Shown here piece by piece: positions 16,950-24,556 of a DNA stretch of 64,000 nucleotides (position 1 is its first letter; each line of letters begins with the position of its first letter). Made by a program: the position numbers and the translations under genes. This stretch comes from Pusillimonas sp044464525. GTDB taxonomy: Bacteria > Pseudomonadota > Gammaproteobacteria > Burkholderiales > Burkholderiaceae_B. The stretch spans positions 1 to 64,000 of the forward strand of contig NZ_JBIQLE010000012.1 of NCBI RefSeq assembly GCF_044464525.1, written 5' to 3'. The notes under the pieces are model-generated. The model worked only from the letters and a program-made list of their open reading frames with translations, was not told the origin of the DNA and ran no database searches.

Positions 16950-18326
16950 TTATCGCGCCAGCCAAAGAAGAGGATTGACGGGCTTGCCTTGATGGCGGAT
17001 TTCAAAGTATAGACCGGACTCGACCTGGCCGCCCGTGGCGCCCACTGTGGCAATGGCCTCGCCGGCCGCCACCACCTGGCCGACCTGCTTGAGCAAGCTC
17101 TGGTTATACGCGTACACACTAAGGTATTGCCGGCCGTGGTCGAGGATGAGGATATTACCGAAGCCGTTGAGCCAGTCAGCATATACGACGCGGCCGGCGG
17201 CGATGGCATTGACCCTGGTTCCTTCGCTCGTGCGAAGCACAATGCCGCGCCAGCGCCCCCCTTCGGGGCGTTCAGCACCAAAACGGCCCTGAACCTCTCC
17301 ACGCACCGGATAAGGCAGGCCTTGCCGCAATCCATCCAATGCGGTGGCGGCGCTCGCCGCCGGCGGCGGCGCCTGCGCTGATTGTTCCTGGGCTTGCCGG
17401 CGTGCACGCGCGGCTTCCACCTGCTCGCGCGCCAGCCGTGCAGCTTCCTGGTCGCGGCGCGACTGAAGCAGCTCTTGTTCGCGGTGCTTGCGATCTTCTT
17501 CGGCCTGTCGGGCGGCTTCGCGACGGCGCGCCTCTTCTTGCCGGGCTGCCTCTTTGCGGCGTTCTTCCGCAAGCCGCTCTTCTTCAAGCTGTGTCGCAAT
17601 CGCGGCTTCAAGCCCGGTAACGAGCCGACCCAGGCGCTGTTCATCGCGCTGCAGCGTGTCGGCTTGCGTTCTTTGCTGCTTGAGTTGTTCGCTGATCTGG
17701 CTAAGGACGCGACCGCGTTCGAGCTTTTGCTTTTCGAGCTCGGCCTTGCGTATACGCGTTTCCTCTGCAACCTGCACCAATTCGCGTTCACGCTCTTCGG
17801 TTCGCGCTTGAAGCGCCTGCAGTTTTGTGATCGCTTCGTCGACGGCGTGAACGGCGGCGGCCTGTGCCTGGGATACGTAGCTAAGATATCCCAGCTCGCG
17901 GCCTATGGCTTGAGGGTCGTCGCCCGACAGCAGTGCCGCCCAAGGCGAGAGCCCGCCAGCGTACTGTGCCCGCAACTGATCGGCCAGCTCTTGCCGACGG
18001 AGATCAAGGGTTTGTTTTTGATCGGTGAGCTGCCCTTCGAGATGCTTTAGATCGGCCTCGGCTTGCTGCTGCTGCCGAGTCAGTTCGGCAAGCCTTCGGT
18101 CAATGTCCGAAATGGCTTTCTCTGAAGCCTCCAAAGCGCTGGCGGCGCTCTTGCGCGAGGACTCTTGTCGATTGATGTCTTTTTGCAGAACCGCGATGCG
18201 ATCACGCAAACGGCTCTGCTGAGCCTGAGCCTCGGCCTGTTTGCTTTGCAGGGCGGTGGACGAGTCGGCGGCGTGCGCCGACCCCAACCATGCGACCAGC
18301 ACTACCGCCAGACCGATACGACGCAT
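16950..18326 (-). CDS. envC: Murein hydrolase activator EnvC-like (M23/LytM)
   Basis: A 458-residue exported protein: signal peptide ending SAHA (about residue 19), a long coiled coil rich in Gln, Glu, Arg and Lys (about 25-320), then a C-terminal LytM/M23 domain (about 345-455). In E. coli EnvC activates amidases AmiA/B at the septum and its LytM domain lacks metal ligands. The usual M23 ligand signatures are likewise not evident here (VYADWLNGFGNILILDHG). It lies 5 bp after gpmA and 75 bp before ctpA. Confidence 0.9.
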   Translation of the reverse strand: MRRIGLAVVLVAWLGSAHAADSSTALQSKQAEAQAQQSRLRDRIAVLQKDINRQESSRKSAASALEASEKAISDIDRRLAELTRQQQQAEADLKHLEGQLTDQKQTLDLRRQELADQLRAQYAGGLSPWAALLSGDDPQAIGRELGYLSYVSQAQAAAVHAVDEAITKLQALQARTEERERELVQVAEETRIRKAELEKQKLERGRVLSQISEQLKQQRTQADTLQRDEQRLGRLVTGLEAAIATQLEEERLAEERRKEAARQEEARRREAARQAEEDRKHREQELLQSRRDQEAARLAREQVEAARARRQAQEQSAQAPPPAASAATALDGLRQGLPYPVRGEVQGRFGAERPEGGRWRGIVLRTSEGTRVNAIAAGRVVYADWLNGFGNILILDHGRQYLSVYAYNQSLLKQVGQVVAAGEAIATVGATGGQVESGLYFEIRHQGKPVNPLLWLAR

Positions 18327-18331
18327 GAAGA

Positions 18332-19081
18332 TCAGCCTTTGGCCTTGCCTTGCGCAGCCACGGCCGCCATGGCCGCCTGGATTTCGTCCGGGTTGCCCAG
18401 ATAATAGTGGCGCAGCGGCTTGAGATCATCGTCAAGCTCGTAAACCAACGGCTGGCCGGTGGGGATGTTCACGCCCATGATGTCGGTGTCGGAGATGGAA
18501 TCCAGGTGCTTGATCAGGGCGCGCAAGCTATTGCCATGGGCTGCGATCAGCACTCGGCGACCCGAGCGCAGCGCCGGAGCGATTGAATCGTTCCAAAACG
18601 GGACGACTCGCTCGACCGTATCCCGAAGGCATTCGGTTGCCGGCAGATTCTCGGGGGCCACCTTGGCATAGCGCTTGTCGAATCGGGGGTGGCGAGGATC
18701 GTCGTGGTCGAGCGGGTTGGGCGCGGTGGCGTAAGCACGGCGCCATATCAATACCTGCTCGTCGCCGTACTTGGCGGCGGTTTCGGCCTTGTTAAGCCCC
18801 TGCAGCGCCCCATAATGCCGTTCGTTAAGGCGCCAGCTAAGCCCTATTGGGGTATGCATGGTATCCATGGCGTCGAGCGCGATCCAGAGGGTGCGGATGG
18901 CGCGCTTGAGCACCGAGGAAAAAGCCAAGTCGAACTCGAAGCCTTCGCGCTTCAGAAGTTCGCCGGCCTGGCGGGCCTGTTCGCGGCCTGTTTCGGTCAG
19001 GTCGACGTCGTGCCAGCCGGTGAAGCGGTTTTCGAGATTCCACTGGCTTTCGCCGTGGCGCATCAATACGAGTTTATGCAT
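18332..19081 (-). CDS. gpmA: 2,3-bisphosphoglycerate-dependent phosphoglycerate mutase
   Basis: A 249-residue glycolytic enzyme interconverting 3- and 2-phosphoglycerate. The phosphohistidine motif is LMRHGESQWNLENRFTGW at residues 6-23, with the second conserved histidine in LIAAHGNSLRAL. Length is typical for dPGM. It is the first gene of the minus-strand operon leading to envC and ctpA and is divergent from the rhodanese gene. Confidence 0.97.
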   Translation of the reverse strand: MHKLVLMRHGESQWNLENRFTGWHDVDLTETGREQARQAGELLKREGFEFDLAFSSVLKRAIRTLWIALDAMDTMHTPIGLSWRLNERHYGALQGLNKAETAAKYGDEQVLIWRRAYATAPNPLDHDDPRHPRFDKRYAKVAPENLPATECLRDTVERVVPFWNDSIAPALRSGRRVLIAAHGNSLRALIKHLDSISDTDIMGVNIPTGQPLVYELDDDLKPLRHYYLGNPDEIQAAMAAVAAQGKAKG

Positions 19082-19130
19082 AGTTAGCCCACGTTTTCAT
19101 ACGGAGTTAGTTGATTATCGGCGTCCATTT

Positions 19131-19136
19131 TATAAT
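19131..19136 (+). promoter_or_regulatory. Candidate -10 box for the rhodanese-grxC-secB-gpsA run
   Basis: A consensus TATAAT lies 46 bp before the GTG at 19183. The best -35-like element, TTGATT at 19111, is only 14 bp upstream, shorter than usual, so only the -10 is credible. Confidence 0.35.
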
Positions 19137-19182
19137 CGACCGACCGTTCTTTACTTTCAAGAGATTAATCGAGATACATATC

Positions 19183-19593
19183 GTGGACTTTATCCTCAGC
19201 CAGAACAACATCATCATTGTACTTATTGCCGTCGTTTCCGGGGCGCTGCTATTGTGGCCCACCATCGGCAAGCGCCGCGGCGCCAATCCCGTTACCGCCG
19301 CCGAAGCGGTGCAATTAGCCAATCGCAGTCAAGGGGTCTTCATCGACGTTCGCGCGGCCGAAAAATACAAGACAGGAACCATCGCGCAGGCACGCAATGT
19401 GCCAGCGGCCGAACTGGAAGCCAAGCTCGACACGCTGCCCAAGAACAAGCCGCTTATCGTTTTCTGCGATCAGGGTCGCGAATCGATTCGCGCTGCCGCG
19501 ACGCTTCGCAAGAAGGGGCTCGAAGCAGTCAGCCTCGAAGGCGGGCTGCGTGGTTGGACCCAAGCCGGTCTGCCGCTGTCGAAGAAAGCTTGA
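19183..19593 (+). CDS. Membrane-anchored rhodanese-like protein
   Basis: A 136-residue protein beginning at GTG 19183, with one N-terminal transmembrane helix (about 8-26, NNIIIVLIAVVSGALLLW) and a single rhodanese domain (about 35-133). The catalytic cysteine is at about 95 in VFCDQGRES. It resembles YibN, which lies beside grxC and secB in E. coli too. The 24 residues upstream in the open frame include the promoter-like TATAAT and are not counted. It probably transfers sulfur; its partner is unknown. Confidence 0.87.
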   Translation: MDFILSQNNIIIVLIAVVSGALLLWPTIGKRRGANPVTAAEAVQLANRSQGVFIDVRAAEKYKTGTIAQARNVPAAELEAKLDTLPKNKPLIVFCDQGRESIRAAATLRKKGLEAVSLEGGLRGWTQAGLPLSKKA

Positions 19594-19619
19594 ACAAAAC
19601 CCCATTCACTGAGGACTTC

Positions 19620-19877
19620 ATGGCCAACGTAACCATGTATTGCACCGCAACCTGCCCATACTGCATACGCGCCGAAATGCTGCTCAAGCAGCGGGGCATC
19701 ACGAATATCGATAAGATACGCGTCGACCTGCAGCCCGAGCTGCGCGCCGAGATGATGCAACGCACCGGACGGCGCACCGTGCCGCAAATCTACGTCGACG
19801 ACACGCATGTCGGCGGCTATGATGACCTGGCTGCGCTTGACCGCGCCGACGGCTTGATGCCGCTGCTAAACAGCTGA
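19620..19877 (+). CDS. grxC: Glutaredoxin 3
   Basis: An 85-residue dithiol glutaredoxin with active site CPYC at 12-15 and glutathione-binding TVPQIYVDDTHVGGYDDL. It reduces protein and glutathione mixed disulfides in the cytoplasm. It lies 26 bp after the rhodanese gene and 47 bp before secB, the conserved yibN-grxC-secB-gpsA order. Confidence 0.95.
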   Translation: MANVTMYCTATCPYCIRAEMLLKQRGITNIDKIRVDLQPELRAEMMQRTGRRTVPQIYVDDTHVGGYDDLAALDRADGLMPLLNS

Positions 19878-19924
19878 CCCACCCATACGCGCACATGCGC
19901 TGATTATTATTTTTAGGAAGACAA

Positions 19925-20452
19925 ATGGCCGACCAGGACCAGAACCAAGCCAACCAGACCAGCAATACCGAGCCCAGCTTCGGCCTTCAACGCACCTACA
20001 TCAAAGACGTCTCGCTCGAGATGCCCAATGCGCCGCAGATCTTCCTTGAGCAAGAGGGGCCCACCGTCGAAGTTTCCATCAACGTCGGCGGCCAGCGCCT
20101 GGCGGACAATGTCTACGAATCCACCGTCACCGCCACCGTAACAACCCGCGTCGAAGACAAGGTGCTGTATCTGATTGAAGCCACCCAAGCAGGCATCTTC
20201 GAGGCGGCCAATATTCCTGCCGATCAGCTTGACCCCTTGCTTGGCATCGTCTGCCCCACCATGCTGTATCCCTATCTGCGGGCCAACGTGGCCGACCTGA
20301 TCAACCGTACTTCGTTGCCGCCGCTGCACCTTACGGAAGTGAACTTCCAGGGCCTGTACGAGCAACGCCTGCAGCAACTGGCCGAACAGCAGGGTCAACC
20401 CGCCGAACAAGACTCCGGCATCGTCCTGCCTCCCGGCGTCACCCGCCAGTAA
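19925..20452 (+). CDS. secB: Protein-export chaperone SecB
   Basis: A 175-residue tetrameric chaperone that keeps precursor proteins unfolded and delivers them to SecA. It contains the family core FGLQRTYIKDVSLEMPNAP and LLGIVCPTMLYPYLRANVADL. The Gln/Glu-rich tail is usual. A good AGGAAG site precedes the ATG. gpsA starts 10 bp downstream. Confidence 0.97.
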   Translation: MADQDQNQANQTSNTEPSFGLQRTYIKDVSLEMPNAPQIFLEQEGPTVEVSINVGGQRLADNVYESTVTATVTTRVEDKVLYLIEATQAGIFEAANIPADQLDPLLGIVCPTMLYPYLRANVADLINRTSLPPLHLTEVNFQGLYEQRLQQLAEQQGQPAEQDSGIVLPPGVTRQ

Positions 20453-20461
20453 ACCCGCGCC

Positions 20462-21493
20462 ATGTCCGCCCCACGCCTGCGTACAACCGTGCTGGGGGCC
20501 GGTAGCTGGGGCACCGCCCTGGCCGCGCTGGCCAGCGATCAGTCCGACACCCTGCTCTGGGCGCGCGACGCCGCCCAAGCGCAGGCCATCGATGCCCTGC
20601 ACATCAACCAGCGCTATCTGCCCGACATCACGTTGCCGCCGGCCCTACGCTGCACCGACGACTTCGATTCGGCGGTGGCGCATTCATGTCCATCCGGCGA
20701 AACTCCAGGCCTCATCATCCTGGGGGTACCGGTTGCAGGCATGGCCGAAACCTGTCTGCGCCTGTCGCAAGCGCTTAAGCGCTTGCCCAATGCGCGTCCC
20801 TCCGTTGTCTGGACATGCAAGGGCTTTGACCCTGCCACTGCGCAATTGCCCCACGAAATCGCTGAGTCCGCCCTGGGCGGGCAAACGATAGCCGGCGTGC
20901 TCTCGGGCCCATCCTTCGCCAAAGAGGTCGCTCAGGGGCTTCCTGTCGCCCTTACCATTGCCAGCCGGCATGAGGCGGCGCGCGATGCCGCCACTGCCGC
21001 CTTGCACGGCCGCATGGCACGCATCTACGGCAGCACCGACGTCATCGGCGTCGAAGTAGGCGGAGCGCTAAAAAACGTCATCGCCATCGCCTGCGGCATT
21101 TCCGACGGCCTCGCGCTGGGTGCCAATGCCCGCGCCGCGCTCATCACGCGTGGCCTGGCTGAAATCCAGCGTATGGGCGTGGCACTGGGCGGCCTGCCCG
21201 ACACTTTCTATGGGCTGACCGGCCTTGGCGACCTGGTCTTGACGGCAACCGGCGAACTGTCTCGCAACCGCCAGGTGGGCGTGGCCATCGGAAAAGGCCA
21301 AAGCCTGGATACCATACTGGCCGGCGGCATGACCGCGGAAGGCGTGCGCTGCGCGCAGGCGGCATTGGCGCTTGGACGCAAACACGACATTGAAGTGCCT
21401 ATTACCGAGACCGTATGCAGCGTGCTGTTCGACGGCCTGTCGCCCCAGCAGGCAGTTTCCGAACTGCTGTCACGCGAAGCCAGGCCAGAATAA
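20462..21493 (+). CDS. gpsA: Glycerol-3-phosphate dehydrogenase [NAD(P)+]
   Basis: A 343-residue cytosolic enzyme that reduces dihydroxyacetone phosphate to glycerol-3-phosphate for phospholipid synthesis. The N-terminal dinucleotide fold is TVLGAGSWGTALAALA, with GVLSGPSFAKEVAQGLP and the catalytic lysine in VGGALKNVIAIACGI. Length is normal. It ends the plus-strand operon and converges with trmL, 13 bp apart. Confidence 0.97.
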   Translation: MSAPRLRTTVLGAGSWGTALAALASDQSDTLLWARDAAQAQAIDALHINQRYLPDITLPPALRCTDDFDSAVAHSCPSGETPGLIILGVPVAGMAETCLRLSQALKRLPNARPSVVWTCKGFDPATAQLPHEIAESALGGQTIAGVLSGPSFAKEVAQGLPVALTIASRHEAARDAATAALHGRMARIYGSTDVIGVEVGGALKNVIAIACGISDGLALGANARAALITRGLAEIQRMGVALGGLPDTFYGLTGLGDLVLTATGELSRNRQVGVAIGKGQSLDTILAGGMTAEGVRCAQAALALGRKHDIEVPITETVCSVLFDGLSPQQAVSELLSREARPE

Positions 21494-21506
21494 CGCCGTC
21501 CGCATA

Positions 21507-21977
21507 TTACACGCCGCCCTCGTACCCCTGCTGCCGCCAGGCTTCAAACACCGTAACGGCCACGGCGTTGGAAAGATTCAGGCTACGCTGATCGGGCAGC
21601 ATGGGCAGACGCAGCCGCTGGACGGGCGCGAAGCGTTCAAGGTCTTGGGCCGACAAACCGGCTGTTTCTCGTCCAAAGACGAATACATCACCCGCTTTGA
21701 ATTGCTGGCCGCCCAGGCAAGTGCTTGCTCGTGTCGTCATGGCGAAACAGCGCTCTGCGGGCGCCGCCGTTGCGTCCAGGGCAGCGCTCAGGTCGTCGTG
21801 CACGCATACCCTGGCCCACTCGTGGTAATCAAGGCCGGCGCGCTTGAGCTTGCTGTCGTCCAACTCGAACCCCATGGGCCGAACCAGATGCAAGGCCGCC
21901 CCTGTATTGGCCGCCAGCCGGATCACGTTACCGGTATTGGGAGGGATCTCGGGGGAAACCAGCACGATATGAAACAT
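21507..21977 (-). CDS. trmL: tRNA (cytidine(34)-2'-O)-methyltransferase
   Basis: A 156-residue SPOUT-class methyltransferase modifying the wobble position of certain leucine tRNAs. It begins MFHIVLVSPEIPPNTGNVIR and contains FGRETAGLS and LPMLPDQRSLNLSNAVAV, which form the knotted SAM site. The ATG at 21977 is used; upstream residues in the open frame overlap comF and are low complexity. comF precedes it by 10 bp on the same strand. Confidence 0.93.
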   Translation of the reverse strand: MFHIVLVSPEIPPNTGNVIRLAANTGAALHLVRPMGFELDDSKLKRAGLDYHEWARVCVHDDLSAALDATAAPAERCFAMTTRASTCLGGQQFKAGDVFVFGRETAGLSAQDLERFAPVQRLRLPMLPDQRSLNLSNAVAVTVFEAWRQQGYEGGV

Positions 21978-21987
21978 TGTTAGTCCG

Positions 21988-22758
21988 TCAGTTCTCTTGT
22001 CGATACGGTGTGCGCGCCACCACCAAGCCCACCACCGTCGCCGCACCTGACCGCTTCAAAGCCTCAGCCACCGCATGCAGGGTGGCGCCTGTGGTGAGTA
22101 CGTCGTCAACCACTGCGGCCATTGCACCATCCATGCGGCCAAGACAGATGTAGCGGTCGGCCTGGCCCTGGGTGCGGGCGGCGCGACCCAAGGTTTTCTG
22201 GCTGATGCCCTCGCGACCACGCCGGATCAGGCCCGGACGATAGGGCAGATTAAGCCGGGCGGCAACCTGGCGAGCGATTTCTCCGGCAGGATTGAAGCCG
22301 CGCCGACGCAAAGCCTGGCGGCTGGAGGGCACGGGCAGAACGATTGTAATCCTGTCAGCCAGCTCGGGGGCTTGCGCCTGCAGCGAGCCGGCCAGCAAAT
22401 CAGCCATGAAGCGTGCATGCTGGAAGCGACCCGAGTTCTTCAACTGCAGGATCAACTGGTCGGCAGGCGGGCCATAATCGAAAGCCGCCACGACGCGTTC
22501 GAACGCCGGCCCAAGGGCCGCGCAATCGGGGCAGGCCAGGCCCCTTGGCAGCCCCAGGGCGCAGACGGGGCAACGATGGGGCGGCGACCGCGACCAGATG
22601 TCGTCCAGGCAGCCCTCGCAAGGCCGGCTCCCTCGAGAGACCCCCAGACACAACGGACAGTCGGTGGGCACGTGGTCAAGGACGCGCCGCACGCCAGCCT
22701 TCAGTTTTATGCGCAATGCGACGCGCCGTGATTCGCATCGATGAGGCGGATCGGCCAT
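21988..22758 (-). CDS. comF: ComF family protein (phosphoribosyltransferase-like)
   Basis: A 256-residue protein. Its N-terminal third has four Cys pairs that look like zinc fingers (CPLC, CEGC, CPVC, CPDC), and its C-terminal half is a phosphoribosyltransferase domain ending in AVVDDVLTTGATLHAVAEAL. Family members are required for DNA uptake or fork restart in some species; dprA also occurs in this window, 10 kb away. It is divergent from bioC with an 86-bp gap. Confidence 0.9.
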   Translation of the reverse strand: MADPPHRCESRRVALRIKLKAGVRRVLDHVPTDCPLCLGVSRGSRPCEGCLDDIWSRSPPHRCPVCALGLPRGLACPDCAALGPAFERVVAAFDYGPPADQLILQLKNSGRFQHARFMADLLAGSLQAQAPELADRITIVLPVPSSRQALRRRGFNPAGEIARQVAARLNLPYRPGLIRRGREGISQKTLGRAARTQGQADRYICLGRMDGAMAAVVDDVLTTGATLHAVAEALKRSGAATVVGLVVARTPYRQEN

Positions 22759-22844
22759 AATTAACCCCTTGGAATTTCGTTCGGCATGGGCAAGCGCCCA
22801 TCAAAGCATGCCCCTGCGGCATCGGCCAGACCCTCAACGCACAA

Positions 22845-23753
22845 ATGTCACAGCCCCCAACCCTACCGCTGAACCCCACACACGTCATCCGGCAATTCGC
22901 ACGGCGTGCGCCACTGGATAACGCACAGTTCCTGTATGGCGAAATCGCGCAGCGAATGCTGCAACGCCTTAGCTACATCAAGCTGCAGCCCCAGGCTGTC
23001 GTGGATGCGGGCTGCGGGGCGGGCCATGCGCTTGAGCCGCTGCGCGCCCAGTATGCCAACATCGATTACACCGGCATCGACTCTTGTCCGCCCCTGATCC
23101 AGACCGCGCTGAATCGCCATGCCACCCGGCCGAGCCTATGGCAGAAGCTGCGCAACAAACCCACTCGAGAGGCGCGATTCATCACGGCCGACATGGCCGA
23201 CACCGGATTGCCGCCCGAAAGCCAAGACCTGGTCTGGTCCAATATGGCCTTGCATTGGCATCATCGGCCGCACGATGTGCTGGCGGAGTGGCGAAGGATA
23301 TTACGTACCGGCGGCTTGGCCATGTTCTCGTGCCTGGGCCCAGGTTCGCTTCAAGAAGTGCGCAACGCCTTGGCCGACGCCGATCTTCGCACAGCGGTTC
23401 CGCAGTTTGTCGACATGCACGATTTTGGCGATTTGTTGCTTGAACAAGGCTTTGCCGACCCGGTCATGGACCAGGAAATCCTCACTCTGACCTATCGCAG
23501 CGCCCAGAAGCTGCTGGACGACTTGCGCATTCTGGGCGGCAACCCCAGCCTCGGCCGCAGGCCTGCTCTGGCCGGTCGCCAATGGCGCAATCGATTGGTC
23601 GCGGCCCTGGAAAAGCAGCGTCACATGGACGGCACCATACATCTCAGGCTGGAGGTGGCGTACGGCCACGCCTGGCGGGCAGCATCCAGGCGGATAGCAG
23701 GCGAGACTCGTATTTCGATCGATTCGATTACACGCAGGCCACCCAGCGGATAG
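22845..23753 (+). CDS. bioC: BioC-like SAM-dependent methyltransferase
   Basis: A 302-residue class I methyltransferase. SAM-binding motif I is VVDAGCGAGHALEPL, and NMALHWHHRPHDVLAEWRRIL is the BioC-type post-core motif. BioC methylates malonyl-ACP to start biotin synthesis; in Burkholderiales such genes commonly sit opposite comF. No other bio genes are nearby, so biochemical identity is not certain. The C-terminal 60 residues extend past the core fold. Confidence 0.75.
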   Translation: MSQPPTLPLNPTHVIRQFARRAPLDNAQFLYGEIAQRMLQRLSYIKLQPQAVVDAGCGAGHALEPLRAQYANIDYTGIDSCPPLIQTALNRHATRPSLWQKLRNKPTREARFITADMADTGLPPESQDLVWSNMALHWHHRPHDVLAEWRRILRTGGLAMFSCLGPGSLQEVRNALADADLRTAVPQFVDMHDFGDLLLEQGFADPVMDQEILTLTYRSAQKLLDDLRILGGNPSLGRRPALAGRQWRNRLVAALEKQRHMDGTIHLRLEVAYGHAWRAASRRIAGETRISIDSITRRPPSG

Positions 23754-23844
23754 GCCTTACGGCGCGCCTGGCAGCTTGGCGACAACAGTTTCCAACGTCC
23801 GGCGGCCCGATCAGGACGCCGCCATGCCGGGAAATTACCCCGTA

Positions 23845-24546
23845 TCAGCTGTTGCTGCTGCTTTTCCGGCGGGAGGTTTCGATTCCCAGTTGCTTGAGCT
23901 TGCGGTAAAGATGGGTGCGTTCAAGACCCGTTTTTTCAGATACACGGGTCATGCTGTGATTTTCACGGCCCAGGTGATACTGAAAATAGATGCGCTCGAA
24001 CTCGTCGCGCGCATCGCGCAGGGGCTGGTCCAACGCAATGCCCCCCAGCAGAGAGTTGCTGGTTTCGGGAATGGGGGCGACCGGCTGGCTAAGTTCGGGA
24101 ACCGGCACGGTGGTAAGCGGCTGGACGTGAGGATCGAGCGGTGCGGCGGGACGCGCGGTAGTAACCAGGCCGGACCCCGCAACAGGATGCGCCAACACCG
24201 TTTCGATGGTCTTGAGCAGCTTTTGCAACGTAATGGGCTTTTCTAGAAAATCGGCAGCGCCAATGCGAGTGGCTTCGACTGCGGTATCGACCGTGGCATG
24301 ACCGCTCATCATGATGACAGGCATGTCGAGAAGACCCTGCGACGCCCACTCTTTGAGCAGGCTGACGCCATCGGTATCCGGCATCCAGATGTCGAGAAGA
24401 ACGAGGTCGGGCCGCCGTCGCAGACGCGCAGCGCGCGCCTCGGCAGCGTTTTCTGCAAGTTCGACTGTATGTCCTTCGTCGTAGAGAATTTCGGACAGTA
24501 GTTCGCGAATACCGATTTCGTCATCAACAACCAGAATTCTGGCCAT
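23845..24546 (-). CDS. NtrX-like response regulator lacking the AAA+ domain
   Basis: A 233-residue regulator with an N-terminal receiver domain (about 1-120, acidic DDE pocket and phosphoacceptor Asp in LVLLDIWMPDTDG), a Pro/Val-rich linker of about 50 residues, and a C-terminal Fis-type HTH (ENHSMTRVSEKTGLERTHL). Full NtrX is about 450 residues with a sigma54-contacting AAA+ ATPase between these parts; here there is no Walker A or GAFTGA motif. It pairs with the ntrY kinase 10 bp upstream. It presumably acts as a sigma54-independent DNA-binding regulator. Confidence 0.88.
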   Translation of the reverse strand: MARILVVDDEIGIRELLSEILYDEGHTVELAENAAEARAARLRRRPDLVLLDIWMPDTDGVSLLKEWASQGLLDMPVIMMSGHATVDTAVEATRIGAADFLEKPITLQKLLKTIETVLAHPVAGSGLVTTARPAAPLDPHVQPLTTVPVPELSQPVAPIPETSNSLLGGIALDQPLRDARDEFERIYFQYHLGRENHSMTRVSEKTGLERTHLYRKLKQLGIETSRRKSSSNS

Positions 24547-24556
24547 AAAGCTTCAC

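Noticed and set aside
19111..19136. TTGATT-N14-TATAAT as a complete promoter
   Set aside because: The 14-bp spacer is outside the normal range, so only the -10 box is reported.
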